Positions 17,163-26,554 of a stretch of 45,814 bases of DNA are shown piece after piece; positions within the stretch are counted from its first letter, which is position 1; every line of letters begins with the position of its first letter. Under the pieces are notes generated by a model, which did not search any database, was not told where the DNA came from, and worked only from the letters and a program-made list of their open reading frames with translations. Origin of the DNA: Candidatus Fibrimonadales bacterium (lineage in GTDB: Bacteria; Fibrobacterota; Fibrobacteria; Fibrobacterales; Fibrobacteraceae); NCBI GenBank assembly GCA_009786285.1, contig WQTK01000338.1, forward strand, positions 1 through 45,814, written 5' to 3'. The position numbers were made by a program, and so were the translations under genes.

Positions 17163-17176
17163 CAACTTATTTTTTT
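17142..17176 (+). terminator. Rho-independent terminator containing both convergent stop codons
   Basis: AAGTTGTCAA-GGAGTCT-TTGACAACTT then A-TTTTTTT. Confidence 0.88.
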
Positions 17177-17448
17177 GATATTTTGGGATATTTATTACCC
17201 GTTTTATGAGCCGTGATTATTGTATAGCTATGAGCATTGACTGTTATTTTGCAACCATCTATATTTACATACCAATTCTTGCCTTTTCTTGTTATAACAG
17301 CTTTAGGATTTTTTATTTTTAATCTGCACCAATTGACAACATCATCTGCATCCAAGCAAAGATTTCTCTTTATTCGCTCTATGCCTAAATCGGTCGTGTG
17401 AAGACGGTCTAAGTTTTCTTTTAGCATTTCTTCAATGTCGCTTGCCAT
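17167..17448 (-). CDS. DUF3781 family protein
   Basis: EEMLKENLDRLHTTDLGIERIKRNLCLDADDVVNWCRLKIKNPKAVITRKGKNWYVNIDGCKITVNAHSYTIITAHKTG. Start refined; RBS AGGAGAACC. Confidence 0.88.
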   Translation of the reverse strand: MASDIEEMLKENLDRLHTTDLGIERIKRNLCLDADDVVNWCRLKIKNPKAVITRKGKNWYVNIDGCKITVNAHSYTIITAHKTGNKYPKISKK

Positions 17449-17459
17449 TTTGGTTCTCC

Positions 17460-18935
17460 TTACTCCCCCTCCACGCAACGAATGGAGAGAGCGAACTCGG
17501 TAGGCACTCCTACACCGCCGTCCATAGCTGTTGTTACACTTTCGCTAGAAGTGCTCATATAATAGTATGCTTTGTAGCCTTCCTTATTTGTGGAAGTCCA
17601 CCACGAACCAGACGAGCCAATGCCAACGAAGGCAGCGCCATTGTAAGCGCCGCCAGGCAATGCTGAAAAATCATAATCGTCATTGCCTCCCCAGTCTTTT
17701 GCTTTTAGCACAATACCTGCCGATTTGCCACCTGCAAATATAATCAAATCTTCCCATTCTTCGTCTGTCGGCACGTGCCAACCTTGAGGGCACGCTCCAC
17801 TAATAATATCCCAAGTGTATAATCTGCCGTAAGTGTCACAATTGGCTTGCGTGTTGCCATAGCATTTACTTCCGTTCGCATCGTAATTCAAATTCTTTGC
17901 AAACCACCTTTTGCCATTCAGTATTACGGTTGGATAGATTAGACTTTGACTGTTTCTTGTGTCTGTGTAATCTTCGCCCTTTCCGCCTTCTTCGAGCTTG
18001 TTCCATTTTGCTTTCAGCGTTACATCTTTATATATCAGCGTTGTAGAATTGTATTGAATATCGCCCTCAAACCAACCGCCGAATGTGTAGCCTTCTTTTC
18101 TTGGATTAGCAGGAGCTCCCTTTAACCCAATGCCACCTGCAATAGAAATTTCAGGAATTATTGCAGGAACTCCGCCGTCTGTGTTAAATTTAATGGTAAA
18201 ATATTCCACATTTTCGCTTGAACTTGAAGATGTTGCACTTGAAGACGAATGTTCACTTCCGCCATTCATACAACGAACAGAGAGCATAAACCACTTGCCG
18301 TCAGACATTTCATAATAAGTTCTATCGTTGAAGTTAAGCATAAATACTTGGTAAGCGTGGTTGCTACCAGTTTCTGTTGAAGTCCACCAAAGACCACTCT
18401 CGCCAATGACTTTGAATACACCTGTTTCAATTGAACCGCCGTAACCGCCAGGCAATGCAGAAAAGCCATAGGTGTCTTCGCAAGAACCGCAATTAAGCCA
18501 ACCCTCTTTTGCCCTCAAGTGTTTGGCTGACTCGAGATTACCACCTGCAAATTGAATTAAATCTTCCCAGTCTTTTTTGCTAGGCAAACGCCAACCGCTT
18601 GGGCATATTGTCTTTGCTTCATTCCAGTCATACAACCTGCCGTAAGTGTTGCAGTTGGCTGCTTTATTTTCGTAGCATTTGCCTTTGCTTCCATTACCGC
18701 CGTCATAATTCAAATTCTCCGCAAACCAAGACTGCTCGCCTATTGTTACAATGCGGTAAGTTTGTCCGTCTCGTGGGTCGGTGAAAGTGTCGCCAACAAA
18801 TCCACCGCTAGAACTGCTGTTCTGCGCAAGGCTAGACGAACTCGGCGTTTCGTTGTTATCGTCTTTGTTGCTTCCGCCCGAAGAACAGGAGCAAATGAAG
18901 GCTAGGACTATGGAAATTAGAAGTTTTTTAGGCAT
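17460..18935 (-). CDS. FISUMP lipoprotein, two FISUMP domains plus InlB-type repeat
   Basis: MPKKLLISIVLAFICSCSSGG; Ser-rich linker; FTDPRDGQTYRIVTIGEQSWFAENLNYDGG...CPSGWRLPSKKDWEDL...FSALPGG...WWTSTE...SVRCM; middle IKFNTDGGVPAI...GYTFGGWF...VTLKAKW. Confidence 0.93.
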   Translation of the reverse strand: MPKKLLISIVLAFICSCSSGGSNKDDNNETPSSSSLAQNSSSSGGFVGDTFTDPRDGQTYRIVTIGEQSWFAENLNYDGGNGSKGKCYENKAANCNTYGRLYDWNEAKTICPSGWRLPSKKDWEDLIQFAGGNLESAKHLRAKEGWLNCGSCEDTYGFSALPGGYGGSIETGVFKVIGESGLWWTSTETGSNHAYQVFMLNFNDRTYYEMSDGKWFMLSVRCMNGGSEHSSSSATSSSSSENVEYFTIKFNTDGGVPAIIPEISIAGGIGLKGAPANPRKEGYTFGGWFEGDIQYNSTTLIYKDVTLKAKWNKLEEGGKGEDYTDTRNSQSLIYPTVILNGKRWFAKNLNYDANGSKCYGNTQANCDTYGRLYTWDIISGACPQGWHVPTDEEWEDLIIFAGGKSAGIVLKAKDWGGNDDYDFSALPGGAYNGAAFVGIGSSGSWWTSTNKEGYKAYYYMSTSSESVTTAMDGGVGVPTEFALSIRCVEGE

Positions 18936-20420
18936 TTAATCTTCCACGCAACGCACAGAAAGTGAATATTCAGCAAGCATATCTACACCGCCTCCAATAT
19001 CGTCATTGAAGCTAAGCACACTTTTGTAAAGCGGAGAGCCTTCAAACTTAGTGCTAGTCCACCATAAACCTGCCAAACCTATATATTCATAGGTTACACC
19101 ATATTCAAAGGTTATGCCGTTATGAGAACCGCCTGGCAATGCCGAAAAATTGAAGTCGTCGTTGCCGTCCCAGTCGGTTTTTGATTTGAGTGCTCTGCCT
19201 GCAAATTCATAGCCACCTGCAAATTCAATTAAATCTACCCATTCATCATTAGTCGGCAAATGCCAACCAGACGGACACGCTACGCTATTGGCAATATCCC
19301 AAGTGTATAATCTGCCGTGTTTGTCGCAATTGGCTTGCAAGTTGCTATGGCACAGGCTTCCGCTTGCATTGAAATTCAAATTCTTTGCAAACCACCTTTT
19401 GCCATTCAGTATTACGGTTGGATAGATTTGACTTTGACTGTTTCTTGTGTCTGTGTAATCTTCGCCCTTTCCGCCTTCTTCAAGTTTGTTCCACTTCGCT
19501 ATAAGCGTTACATCTTTCGTTCTAGGCGTTATATTTGTGTATTGCATATCGCCGTCAAACCAACCGCCGAATGTGTAGCCTATTTTGGCAGGATTTTCGG
19601 GATATTTGTTTCCCCAATATGTTGAACCGCTGTCAATTACAACGTAAGGTATTGTTTCAGGAGTTCCACCGTTTGTGTTGAAATCGACTCTATAAGATTT
19701 CCATTCTCCTTGAACGCAACGAACAGAATTCATAATTAGTTCCATATAGATCATACCACACGTAGCAGAAGGATTTGTGTAAACCTCACCAGTCACCATA
19801 AACCAACCTGCAGTAGACACATCAGACCAATAATATCCTCTTACGCCTGCATTATTACAATATTTTCTTACGCCATCACTACATTTATCGATACATATAC
19901 CTCCCAAAGTATAAAAGCTGTTATCTTCGTATGCGGAATTCGCCAAAGCCCCCCAATCTCCTTGACTTGCAACGTGCCAACCTTCTGGGCAAATCCCCTT
20001 GTGCATATATGACACCCGACCAGAGCAGTCCATTTCGTTGCACTCTTTGTCAAGAACCATAGCTGTAGCCCAGTCATAATGTCTGCCGTATTTTTCGCAG
20101 TTGCTTTGCAAATCATCGTAGCACCTACTTCCGCTTGCGTTGTAATTCAAATTCTCTGCAAACCAAACTTGCTCACCGATTTTCACAATTTTATACAAAT
20201 TGCCGTCTCGCTTGTCGCAGAAATGAGTTGCTGGGTTGTATGCTTCTGTACAATTTACAGCTTGCCCTCCGCTTGAACTGCTACTCTGCACAATGCTAGA
20301 CGAACTTGGCGTTTCCGCAACGGAGCTTGAGCTTGGCTGTTGCGGTTCTTCGTTGCTGTCGTTTGAGGAACAGGAGCAAATGAAGGCAAGGGATATGGAA
20401 ACTAGGAGTTTTTTAGGCAT
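18936..20420 (-). CDS. FISUMP lipoprotein, two FISUMP domains plus InlB-type repeat
   Basis: Same architecture; stop TAA directly abuts the next ATG. Confidence 0.93.
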   Translation of the reverse strand: MPKKLLVSISLAFICSCSSNDSNEEPQQPSSSSVAETPSSSSIVQSSSSSGGQAVNCTEAYNPATHFCDKRDGNLYKIVKIGEQVWFAENLNYNASGSRCYDDLQSNCEKYGRHYDWATAMVLDKECNEMDCSGRVSYMHKGICPEGWHVASQGDWGALANSAYEDNSFYTLGGICIDKCSDGVRKYCNNAGVRGYYWSDVSTAGWFMVTGEVYTNPSATCGMIYMELIMNSVRCVQGEWKSYRVDFNTNGGTPETIPYVVIDSGSTYWGNKYPENPAKIGYTFGGWFDGDMQYTNITPRTKDVTLIAKWNKLEEGGKGEDYTDTRNSQSQIYPTVILNGKRWFAKNLNFNASGSLCHSNLQANCDKHGRLYTWDIANSVACPSGWHLPTNDEWVDLIEFAGGYEFAGRALKSKTDWDGNDDFNFSALPGGSHNGITFEYGVTYEYIGLAGLWWTSTKFEGSPLYKSVLSFNDDIGGGVDMLAEYSLSVRCVED

Positions 20421-21776
20421 TTAATCCTCCACGCAACGAATGGAACGCCCGTCTTCAATTGAGCTATAACCTAGAACGGCAGTTTCATTGGAAGCACTTA
20501 TATTTAGATTACTATATGTTGTTGCACTCCACCAAGTAGCATAAGCACCGATCTCAGAAGAATAATATTTGCCGTCAATCCAAGCACCTGGCAATGCTGA
20601 AAATCCAAAATCGTCTGTGCCGTTGCCTGGAGTTCCTATCTCTACGGCGTTTTTATCCACCCAACCTATTTTTGATTTGAGTTTTCCGCCTGCAACGCTC
20701 CAACCGCCAACTGCTTGAAGCAAATTTTCCCAGTCCTCATTAGTCGGCAAACGCCAACCAGACGGACACGCTTCCTGAACAGAAATCCAATCATATAATC
20801 TGCCGTATTCTGTGCAGTAACCATTTTTGTAGCACCAACTATTAGTTGTTGCGTAATTTAGGTTTTCTGCCATCCATTTTTTGCCACCTATTGTTACTGT
20901 GCGGTAAGTTTTTTGGTCTCTGCTATCCGTAAAGGATGAATATGTTATATTCGAGTTGAAGTGTTCTTGGCTAACATCTATATTTTCGCCTTCAACGCAA
21001 CGAATTGAGAAACTACGTTCAAATTTTTTTCCGAGAGCGCTGGTTATATATGCTCCATCAGAGGCTTGGTCTATTACCAAATGATATGCCCAACCAACTT
21101 CGTCACTCGTAGCACCCCACCAATTACCACCTGTACCGATTAAGCCAAATATAGGACCAGCAGCATAGCTACTAGGCAAAGCCGAAAATCCAAATTCGTC
21201 CGTTCCATTGCCACAATCGTCATAATAACACCATTCTGCTGTTGTTTTAAGTTTCTTGCCTGCTACATTTTTACCGCCAGCAGTTTGCACCAACTCTTCA
21301 AAGTCTTTCTTGCTCGGCAAACGCCACCCTACAGGACAAGCGTTCATAGCGGCATCCCAGTCGTAAAGTTTGCCGTATTTCTCGCAGTTGGCAGGGTCAT
21401 TGTCGTAGCCGTGACACATACTATTTATCGTTTGGAAGTTTAGGTTTTCAGCCATCCAGTTTTGAGAGCCTATCTTAACCCATTTGTAAGTTTGGCTGTC
21501 TCGTGGGTCGGTGAAAGTTCCGCTAGTTGGAGTTCCATCGCTTGAACTGCTTTGTGTTTCGGAACTGCTACTTTGCTCTGTGCTTGAAGAACTATTTGGC
21601 TCACCGCTTGAACTTGAGCTAAGCGTTTCGGAACTGCTGCTCTGCACAAGGCTAGACGAGCTTGACGTTTCCGCAACCGAGCTTGAGCTTGGCTGTTGCG
21701 GTTCTTCGTTGCTGTCGTTTGAGGAACAGGAGCAAATGAAGGCTAGGGATATTGAAATTAGGAGTTTTTTAAGCAT
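20421..21776 (-). CDS. FISUMP lipoprotein, two FISUMP domains, long Ser-rich linker
   Basis: SSSSVAETSSSSSLVQSSSSETLSSSSSGEPNSSSSTEQSSSSETQSSSS linker; CPVGWRLPSKKDFEEL and CPSGWRLPTNEDWENL; SIRCVE. Confidence 0.93.
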   Translation of the reverse strand: MLKKLLISISLAFICSCSSNDSNEEPQQPSSSSVAETSSSSSLVQSSSSETLSSSSSGEPNSSSSTEQSSSSETQSSSSDGTPTSGTFTDPRDSQTYKWVKIGSQNWMAENLNFQTINSMCHGYDNDPANCEKYGKLYDWDAAMNACPVGWRLPSKKDFEELVQTAGGKNVAGKKLKTTAEWCYYDDCGNGTDEFGFSALPSSYAAGPIFGLIGTGGNWWGATSDEVGWAYHLVIDQASDGAYITSALGKKFERSFSIRCVEGENIDVSQEHFNSNITYSSFTDSRDQKTYRTVTIGGKKWMAENLNYATTNSWCYKNGYCTEYGRLYDWISVQEACPSGWRLPTNEDWENLLQAVGGWSVAGGKLKSKIGWVDKNAVEIGTPGNGTDDFGFSALPGAWIDGKYYSSEIGAYATWWSATTYSNLNISASNETAVLGYSSIEDGRSIRCVED

Positions 21777-21790
21777 AGTGTAAATATATA

Positions 21791-21873
21791 TTTTTTTATG
21801 GATTATGGTGCAATTTTTGTAAATCTTGGCGAAAAATGTCGTTTTTTTGTGATATTATCGGCATTTTTTTGCA
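21791..21873 (-). promoter_or_regulatory. Shared upstream element, copy A, of FISUMP operon 2
   Basis: About 83% identical, ungapped, to 26472-26554. Minus-strand TTGCAC-N17-TATATA candidate promoter spans its gene-proximal edge. Confidence 0.65.
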
Positions 21874-21896
21874 AAATAGGTTATCGCTACGAACTG

Positions 21897-23414
21897 TTAC
21901 TCCCCCTTAATACATCTCACGCTTAGAAAGTCAAACTTTGAGGTGCCGCCCCAAAAGGGGTGAGTATCACGCTGAGCCATCGCTGAATTGCCTACGACCT
22001 CAGCGGTGCTCCACCAATAACCCCAGCCGCCGCCATTATGAAATTCACCATCGTAAAAAGTACCGCCCTGCAAAGCTGAAAAACCATAAGTGTCTTGACA
22101 GATGCTTATGCCATTGGAACGAATGCACTCATAACCATTTGCTTCTCTTAAATGCGTCCAAAAATATGCTGAACCTCCTATAAAATTCAACAAAGCCGGC
22201 CACTCATCTGCGCCTGGCAAATGCCAGCCGGATGGGCAAATGCCGGCATACCCTGGGGGTGCGTTATAAAGAGCCATTCTATATTCGGAAGGAAGATTCA
22301 TCGCCTCTGTCCAATTATACAACCTGCCATAAATATCGCACTTATTCTCATCATTGCCATAACATTTTCCTATATTGCCGCCATCGTCATAATTCAAATT
22401 TTCTGCCATCCATGTTTGAGACATTGCTCCCATATCTATGGTCACATACGCATATTTTTTTCCGTCGCGCTTATCGCAAAAATGTTTTTTCGGTTTTCCG
22501 TAATGTTCAATTTCTGTTCCATCTGCAAAATCTGCGCATAAATCCACGCTTGAGCTTGAAGACAGCGGTGGTTCAATTTCGTATTCGTCTTTTACGCAAC
22601 GTGCGCTGAACGAGAGCGATTTATTTTCGGTGCCTCCCCAAGTTTTTTCAATAAAATTGTACATCCATTGCATATAAGCGTGCTGTGGATTGTCTGGGCT
22701 ATCGGTGGATGTCCACCAAATGCCACGCTTGCCGATGGTGCTGAAAGGCTGCGTTTCATTAGATGATCCTAAACCGCCCGGCAAGGCAGAAAAACCATAA
22801 GTGTCTTCATCGGCATAATCTGAGCTATTGCCGGATTCAGCGACATCCCAAGAATTTTTTGCCTTCAAATATTTTGCAGCGGTATTGCTTCCGTAAGGAT
22901 CGTTCATGTGATTGCCAGAACCACTTGCTTTGTCAATAAAACGATACAATGTTTCCCAATCCGTTTTGCTTGCCAAATGCCAACCAACAGGGCATGCAGT
23001 TTTAACCTCATTGCCGTTATACAATCTGCCATAAGCATTGCAGTTGGCTATATTATTGTCGTAACACTTTCCTTTGCTTCCATTGCCGCCGTCGTAATTC
23101 AAATTCTCTGCCATCCAATTTTGAGTGCCTATTGTTACATACACATATTTTTTGCCGTCTCGCTCATCGCAAAATTGCTTCTTTGATTTTCCGTAATGTT
23201 CTCTTTCCGTTCCATTTATAAAACCATTGCACGAAGCAATGCTTGAACTTGAAACCACTTGCGAGCTGCTGCTACCCAAGCCACTGCTAGAACTGCTGCT
23301 CTGCGCAAGGCTAGATGAACTCGGCGTTTCGTTGTTATCGTCTTTGTTGCCTCCGCCCGAAGAACAGGAGCAAATGAAGGCTAGGGATATAGCGATGAGG
23401 AGCTTTTTAGGCAT
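21897..23414 (-). CDS. FISUMP lipoprotein, two FISUMP domains
   Basis: MPKKLLIAISLAFICSCSSGGG; HFCDKRDGKKYAYVTIDMGAMSQTWMAENLNYDDGG...CPSGWHLPGADEWPAL...FSALQGG...YWWSTAE...SVRCIKGE. Confidence 0.93.
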   Translation of the reverse strand: MPKKLLIAISLAFICSCSSGGGNKDDNNETPSSSSLAQSSSSSSGLGSSSSQVVSSSSIASCNGFINGTEREHYGKSKKQFCDERDGKKYVYVTIGTQNWMAENLNYDGGNGSKGKCYDNNIANCNAYGRLYNGNEVKTACPVGWHLASKTDWETLYRFIDKASGSGNHMNDPYGSNTAAKYLKAKNSWDVAESGNSSDYADEDTYGFSALPGGLGSSNETQPFSTIGKRGIWWTSTDSPDNPQHAYMQWMYNFIEKTWGGTENKSLSFSARCVKDEYEIEPPLSSSSSVDLCADFADGTEIEHYGKPKKHFCDKRDGKKYAYVTIDMGAMSQTWMAENLNYDDGGNIGKCYGNDENKCDIYGRLYNWTEAMNLPSEYRMALYNAPPGYAGICPSGWHLPGADEWPALLNFIGGSAYFWTHLREANGYECIRSNGISICQDTYGFSALQGGTFYDGEFHNGGGWGYWWSTAEVVGNSAMAQRDTHPFWGGTSKFDFLSVRCIKGE

Positions 23415-24938
23415 TTAATCCTCCACGCAACGGACGGATGCGTTATATTCAAAATTTTTAAGAGATAACTCATTAGCTTCGCTGTTCATTTGCCAAATGT
23501 TTGGAACTTCATATTCTTTGCCAGGCTTTGTATCGGGGAAAACAGGCATTGTTTGCCACGTCGTTGTAGTAGCACTTAACCAAAGACCAGAACTGCCAAT
23601 ATCGTGAAAAGTCTCGTTTTTAGGGTTGCGGTAACCTCCAAATACTGCCGAAAACCCGTAATCTTCATTGCCGACAACACTAATTAAACTTCTCCAATCA
23701 TTGTCATTAGGCAAACGCCACCCAGACGGACACGCTATACTCATAGCAATATCCCAAGCATATAATCTGCCATAAGTTTCACAATTGGATTTATCATCGT
23801 CATAACACCAGCTGCTGTCTGTCGCGTAGTTAAGGTTCTCTGCCATCCATCTGTTGCCGCCTATTAGCACAGTATTATAGCTTTGACCATCTCTTGAATC
23901 TATAAGAATTCCGCCATCGCCCAGTTTGTTCCATTTCGCAACCAAAGTTACATCTTCGGTTATTTTAGTTGAAGATATGTAAAGTTTATCTCCGTCAAAC
24001 CAACCGCCGAATGTATAGCCGTTTTTGGTAGGGTCGGCTGGATATTTTAACCGCAACGCAGAACCACTATCAACGGAAACGCTGGGAATTGCAGGAATAC
24101 CACCATCTGTGTTGAAAGTAACTGTTAAAAATTTCTGTGCACCGAGAACGCAACGAACTGAAAGCACACCGAAAGATTTACCAGAGTTAAGAGTAATAAA
24201 ATTTGCCTTTCTAGAGTCCATAAGCACAACAGAAGTGAGTATTGCTCCAGTAGCAGTCCACCAAGTACCAGTTGTTTGTCCAGTCTCCCATCTACTCCAC
24301 GATGGATTGCCTTCACCGCCAGGCAAAGCGGTAAAGCCATAATCGTCTGTGCCTTGTATAAGTGTATCTTTTATAGTTGAATCGCCAAGAGCGTTAGAGT
24401 TTGTTTTTTTCCAATCGTAGGTAGCTCTCAACTTTGAACCTTCGCCGACATAATCCTGCAAAATATTCCATTCCTGTAAAGTGGAAACGTGCCAACCATC
24501 CGGGCAGATACCTTTATGCTTTTCAGAAATTAGTTCCGAGCAGTCAATATCGTAACAGCTTGTGTCAAGAGCCATAGCCGTTGCCCAATCATATAAGCGA
24601 CCGTATTTATCGCAGTTGACTTGCAAGTTGCGATTGCAAAAACTTCCCTCTACGCTGTAATTCAAATTCTCTGCCATCCATGTTTGCGTTCCTATTGTTA
24701 CAATGCGATAAACCTGTCCGTCTCGTGGGTCGGTGAAAGTTTCGCCAACAATTGCTCCGCTAGACGAGCTACTGCTACTTTGCACACCGCTTGAACTGCT
24801 GTTCTGCACGAGGCTAGACGAACTTGGAGTTTCCGCTACCGAGCTTGAGCTTGGCTGTTGCGGTTCTTCGTTGCCACCATTTGAGGAACAGGAGCAAATG
24901 AAGGCGAGGGATATGAAAATTAGGAATTTTTTAGGCAT
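23415..24938 (-). CDS. FISUMP lipoprotein, two FISUMP domains plus InlB-type repeat
   Basis: MPKKFLIFISLAFICSCSSNGG; VTFNTDGGIPAIPSV...GYTFGGWFDGDKL...VTLVAKW between FISUMP domains. Confidence 0.93.
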   Translation of the reverse strand: MPKKFLIFISLAFICSCSSNGGNEEPQQPSSSSVAETPSSSSLVQNSSSSGVQSSSSSSSGAIVGETFTDPRDGQVYRIVTIGTQTWMAENLNYSVEGSFCNRNLQVNCDKYGRLYDWATAMALDTSCYDIDCSELISEKHKGICPDGWHVSTLQEWNILQDYVGEGSKLRATYDWKKTNSNALGDSTIKDTLIQGTDDYGFTALPGGEGNPSWSRWETGQTTGTWWTATGAILTSVVLMDSRKANFITLNSGKSFGVLSVRCVLGAQKFLTVTFNTDGGIPAIPSVSVDSGSALRLKYPADPTKNGYTFGGWFDGDKLYISSTKITEDVTLVAKWNKLGDGGILIDSRDGQSYNTVLIGGNRWMAENLNYATDSSWCYDDDKSNCETYGRLYAWDIAMSIACPSGWRLPNDNDWRSLISVVGNEDYGFSAVFGGYRNPKNETFHDIGSSGLWLSATTTTWQTMPVFPDTKPGKEYEVPNIWQMNSEANELSLKNFEYNASVRCVED

Positions 24939-25661
24939 TTAATCCTCAACGCACCTCACAGACATTTTGTGTGATTTGTCGTAATTCTTTACACTCGCAT
25001 TATTAACATTGCTCCAGCTTCCAATATGTAAACTATACGCATTTTCAGCGTCTGATTCTGTTGAACTCCACCACCAGGCAGTTTCGCCAAAATTGCCATC
25101 GGGAGCAGGAGCGGAACAAACTGCCATAGGGTCTGGGGGATTACAGGAAAACGGCGGTGATTCGGGGGATTTTCCTGCGGACAAGGCTGAGAAGCCGTAA
25201 TTGTTTGTGCCACTGCTGTCTCTTCTGCCATACTGAACCCAGCCTTCTTTCACTCTAAGTTTCTTCCCTGCCGTTTCGTTTCCACCTGCAAAAGCTATCA
25301 GTTTTTCCCATTCTGCTTTTGAAGGCACACGCCAACCTTTCGGGCAAAAACCGCCAACGCAAGTGTTGCAATTATTTGTGCCGTCCAAACAGAATTTTCT
25401 AGTGCACGCTGGCATCATCCTTGTTTCTGCCCAAGTATAAATTCTGCCGTAAGCATTGCAATCCCGCTCGCAAGTGCCTAATTCGCCGTTAATCCCTGCG
25501 TAGTTCAAATTTTTTGCCATCCATCTTTTGCCGTCTATTGTCACAACAGGATAGCTTTGTTTATCCCTTGCATCAACAAGAACATCGTCTTTCGCCGAAA
25601 CTTCCGTTGCCAACAAACTCGCCGCTATGAGAATGAATGTTGTCTTTTTCATTTTAATCAT
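24939..25661 (-). CDS. Short secreted single-domain FISUMP protein with Cys-containing loops
   Basis: VDARDKQSYPVVTIDGKRWMAKNLNYAG...CNTCVGGFCPKGWRVPSKAEWEKL...WWWSSTE...SVRCVED. Confidence 0.92.
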   Translation of the reverse strand: MIKMKKTTFILIAASLLATEVSAKDDVLVDARDKQSYPVVTIDGKRWMAKNLNYAGINGELGTCERDCNAYGRIYTWAETRMMPACTRKFCLDGTNNCNTCVGGFCPKGWRVPSKAEWEKLIAFAGGNETAGKKLRVKEGWVQYGRRDSSGTNNYGFSALSAGKSPESPPFSCNPPDPMAVCSAPAPDGNFGETAWWWSSTESDAENAYSLHIGSWSNVNNASVKNYDKSHKMSVRCVED

Positions 25662-26454
25662 CTACGCACCTTACAGACATTTTGTATGACTTTTTGTAAT
25701 TCATTATAGCCACATTGTCCATATTGTGCCTACTGCCGATAGATATGCTATACGCATTATCAGCGTCTATTTCCGTTGAACTCCACCACCAGGCAGTTTC
25801 GCCGAAATTGCCATCCGCAGCAGGAGCGGTGCAAACTATTAAGGGGCACTCATAGATAAGGCATATACTGCACAATCCGGTTTCCTCGCTGCATTTCGGT
25901 TGGCATTCAGGAGGAGGTGGGCATTCATACACAGGGCAGGAACCCGGCGACCTCGTGGGAGATTTTCCTGCCGCCAATGCAGAAAAACCGTAATCGTCTG
26001 TGCCGCCAACGTCTTGTTCGTCATAATAATACCAGTGCCAGCTAGTGTTTGCCTTGAGTTTCTTTGCGGCAACTTCTTCGCCACCCGCAAAAGCTATCAG
26101 TCCTTCCCACTCCTCTTTTGAGGGCAAACGCCAACCTTGCGGGCAAATAGGTTCCGCAGCCTCAGCCCAAGAATAAAGCCTGCCGTAAATGTCACTGCCC
26201 TCAGATAGTTCCATACCCAATTCGCCATCTAAGCCGGCGTAGTTCAAATTTTTCGCCATCCATTTTTTGCCGTCTATTATTACGGTAGGATAACTTTGAT
26301 TATCCCTTGAATCAACAAGAGCATCGCTGTCATCAAAGCTACTGCTAGACGACAAAACATCTTCTGATACAGAAGTCGTCAGTTCTTCTGGCTTCAAGCA
26401 GGAAATAACAAGCAATAAGCTTGCTGCGACGAGAACGAGGGCTATTCTTTTCAT
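25654..26454 (-). CDS. Short single-domain FISUMP lipoprotein with Cys/Pro-rich loop
   Basis: MKRIALVLVAASLLLVISC signal; FISUMP core; insert SCPVYECPPPPECQPKCSEETGLCSICLIYECPLIVC before WWWSST. Confidence 0.92.
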   Translation of the reverse strand: MKRIALVLVAASLLLVISCLKPEELTTSVSEDVLSSSSSFDDSDALVDSRDNQSYPTVIIDGKKWMAKNLNYAGLDGELGMELSEGSDIYGRLYSWAEAAEPICPQGWRLPSKEEWEGLIAFAGGEEVAAKKLKANTSWHWYYYDEQDVGGTDDYGFSALAAGKSPTRSPGSCPVYECPPPPECQPKCSEETGLCSICLIYECPLIVCTAPAADGNFGETAWWWSSTEIDADNAYSISIGSRHNMDNVAIMNYKKSYKMSVRCVDD

Positions 26455-26471
26455 ATAAAATTGAATATAAA

Positions 26472-26554
26472 ATTTTTTATGGCTTTTGGGCTTATTTTTG
26501 TGAATTTTGGCGGAAAATGTAGTTTTTTTGTGATATTAGAGGCATTTTTTCGCA
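26472..26554 (-). promoter_or_regulatory. Shared upstream element, copy B, of FISUMP operon 1
   Basis: Ungapped match to 21791-21873; common core gtttttttgtgatatta. Confidence 0.65.

Noticed and set aside
17460-26454. Diversity-generating retroelement targets (FISUMP resembles C-type-lectin-like proteins)
   Set aside because: No reverse transcriptase or template repeat seen in the window; variation is better explained by duplication and conversion.
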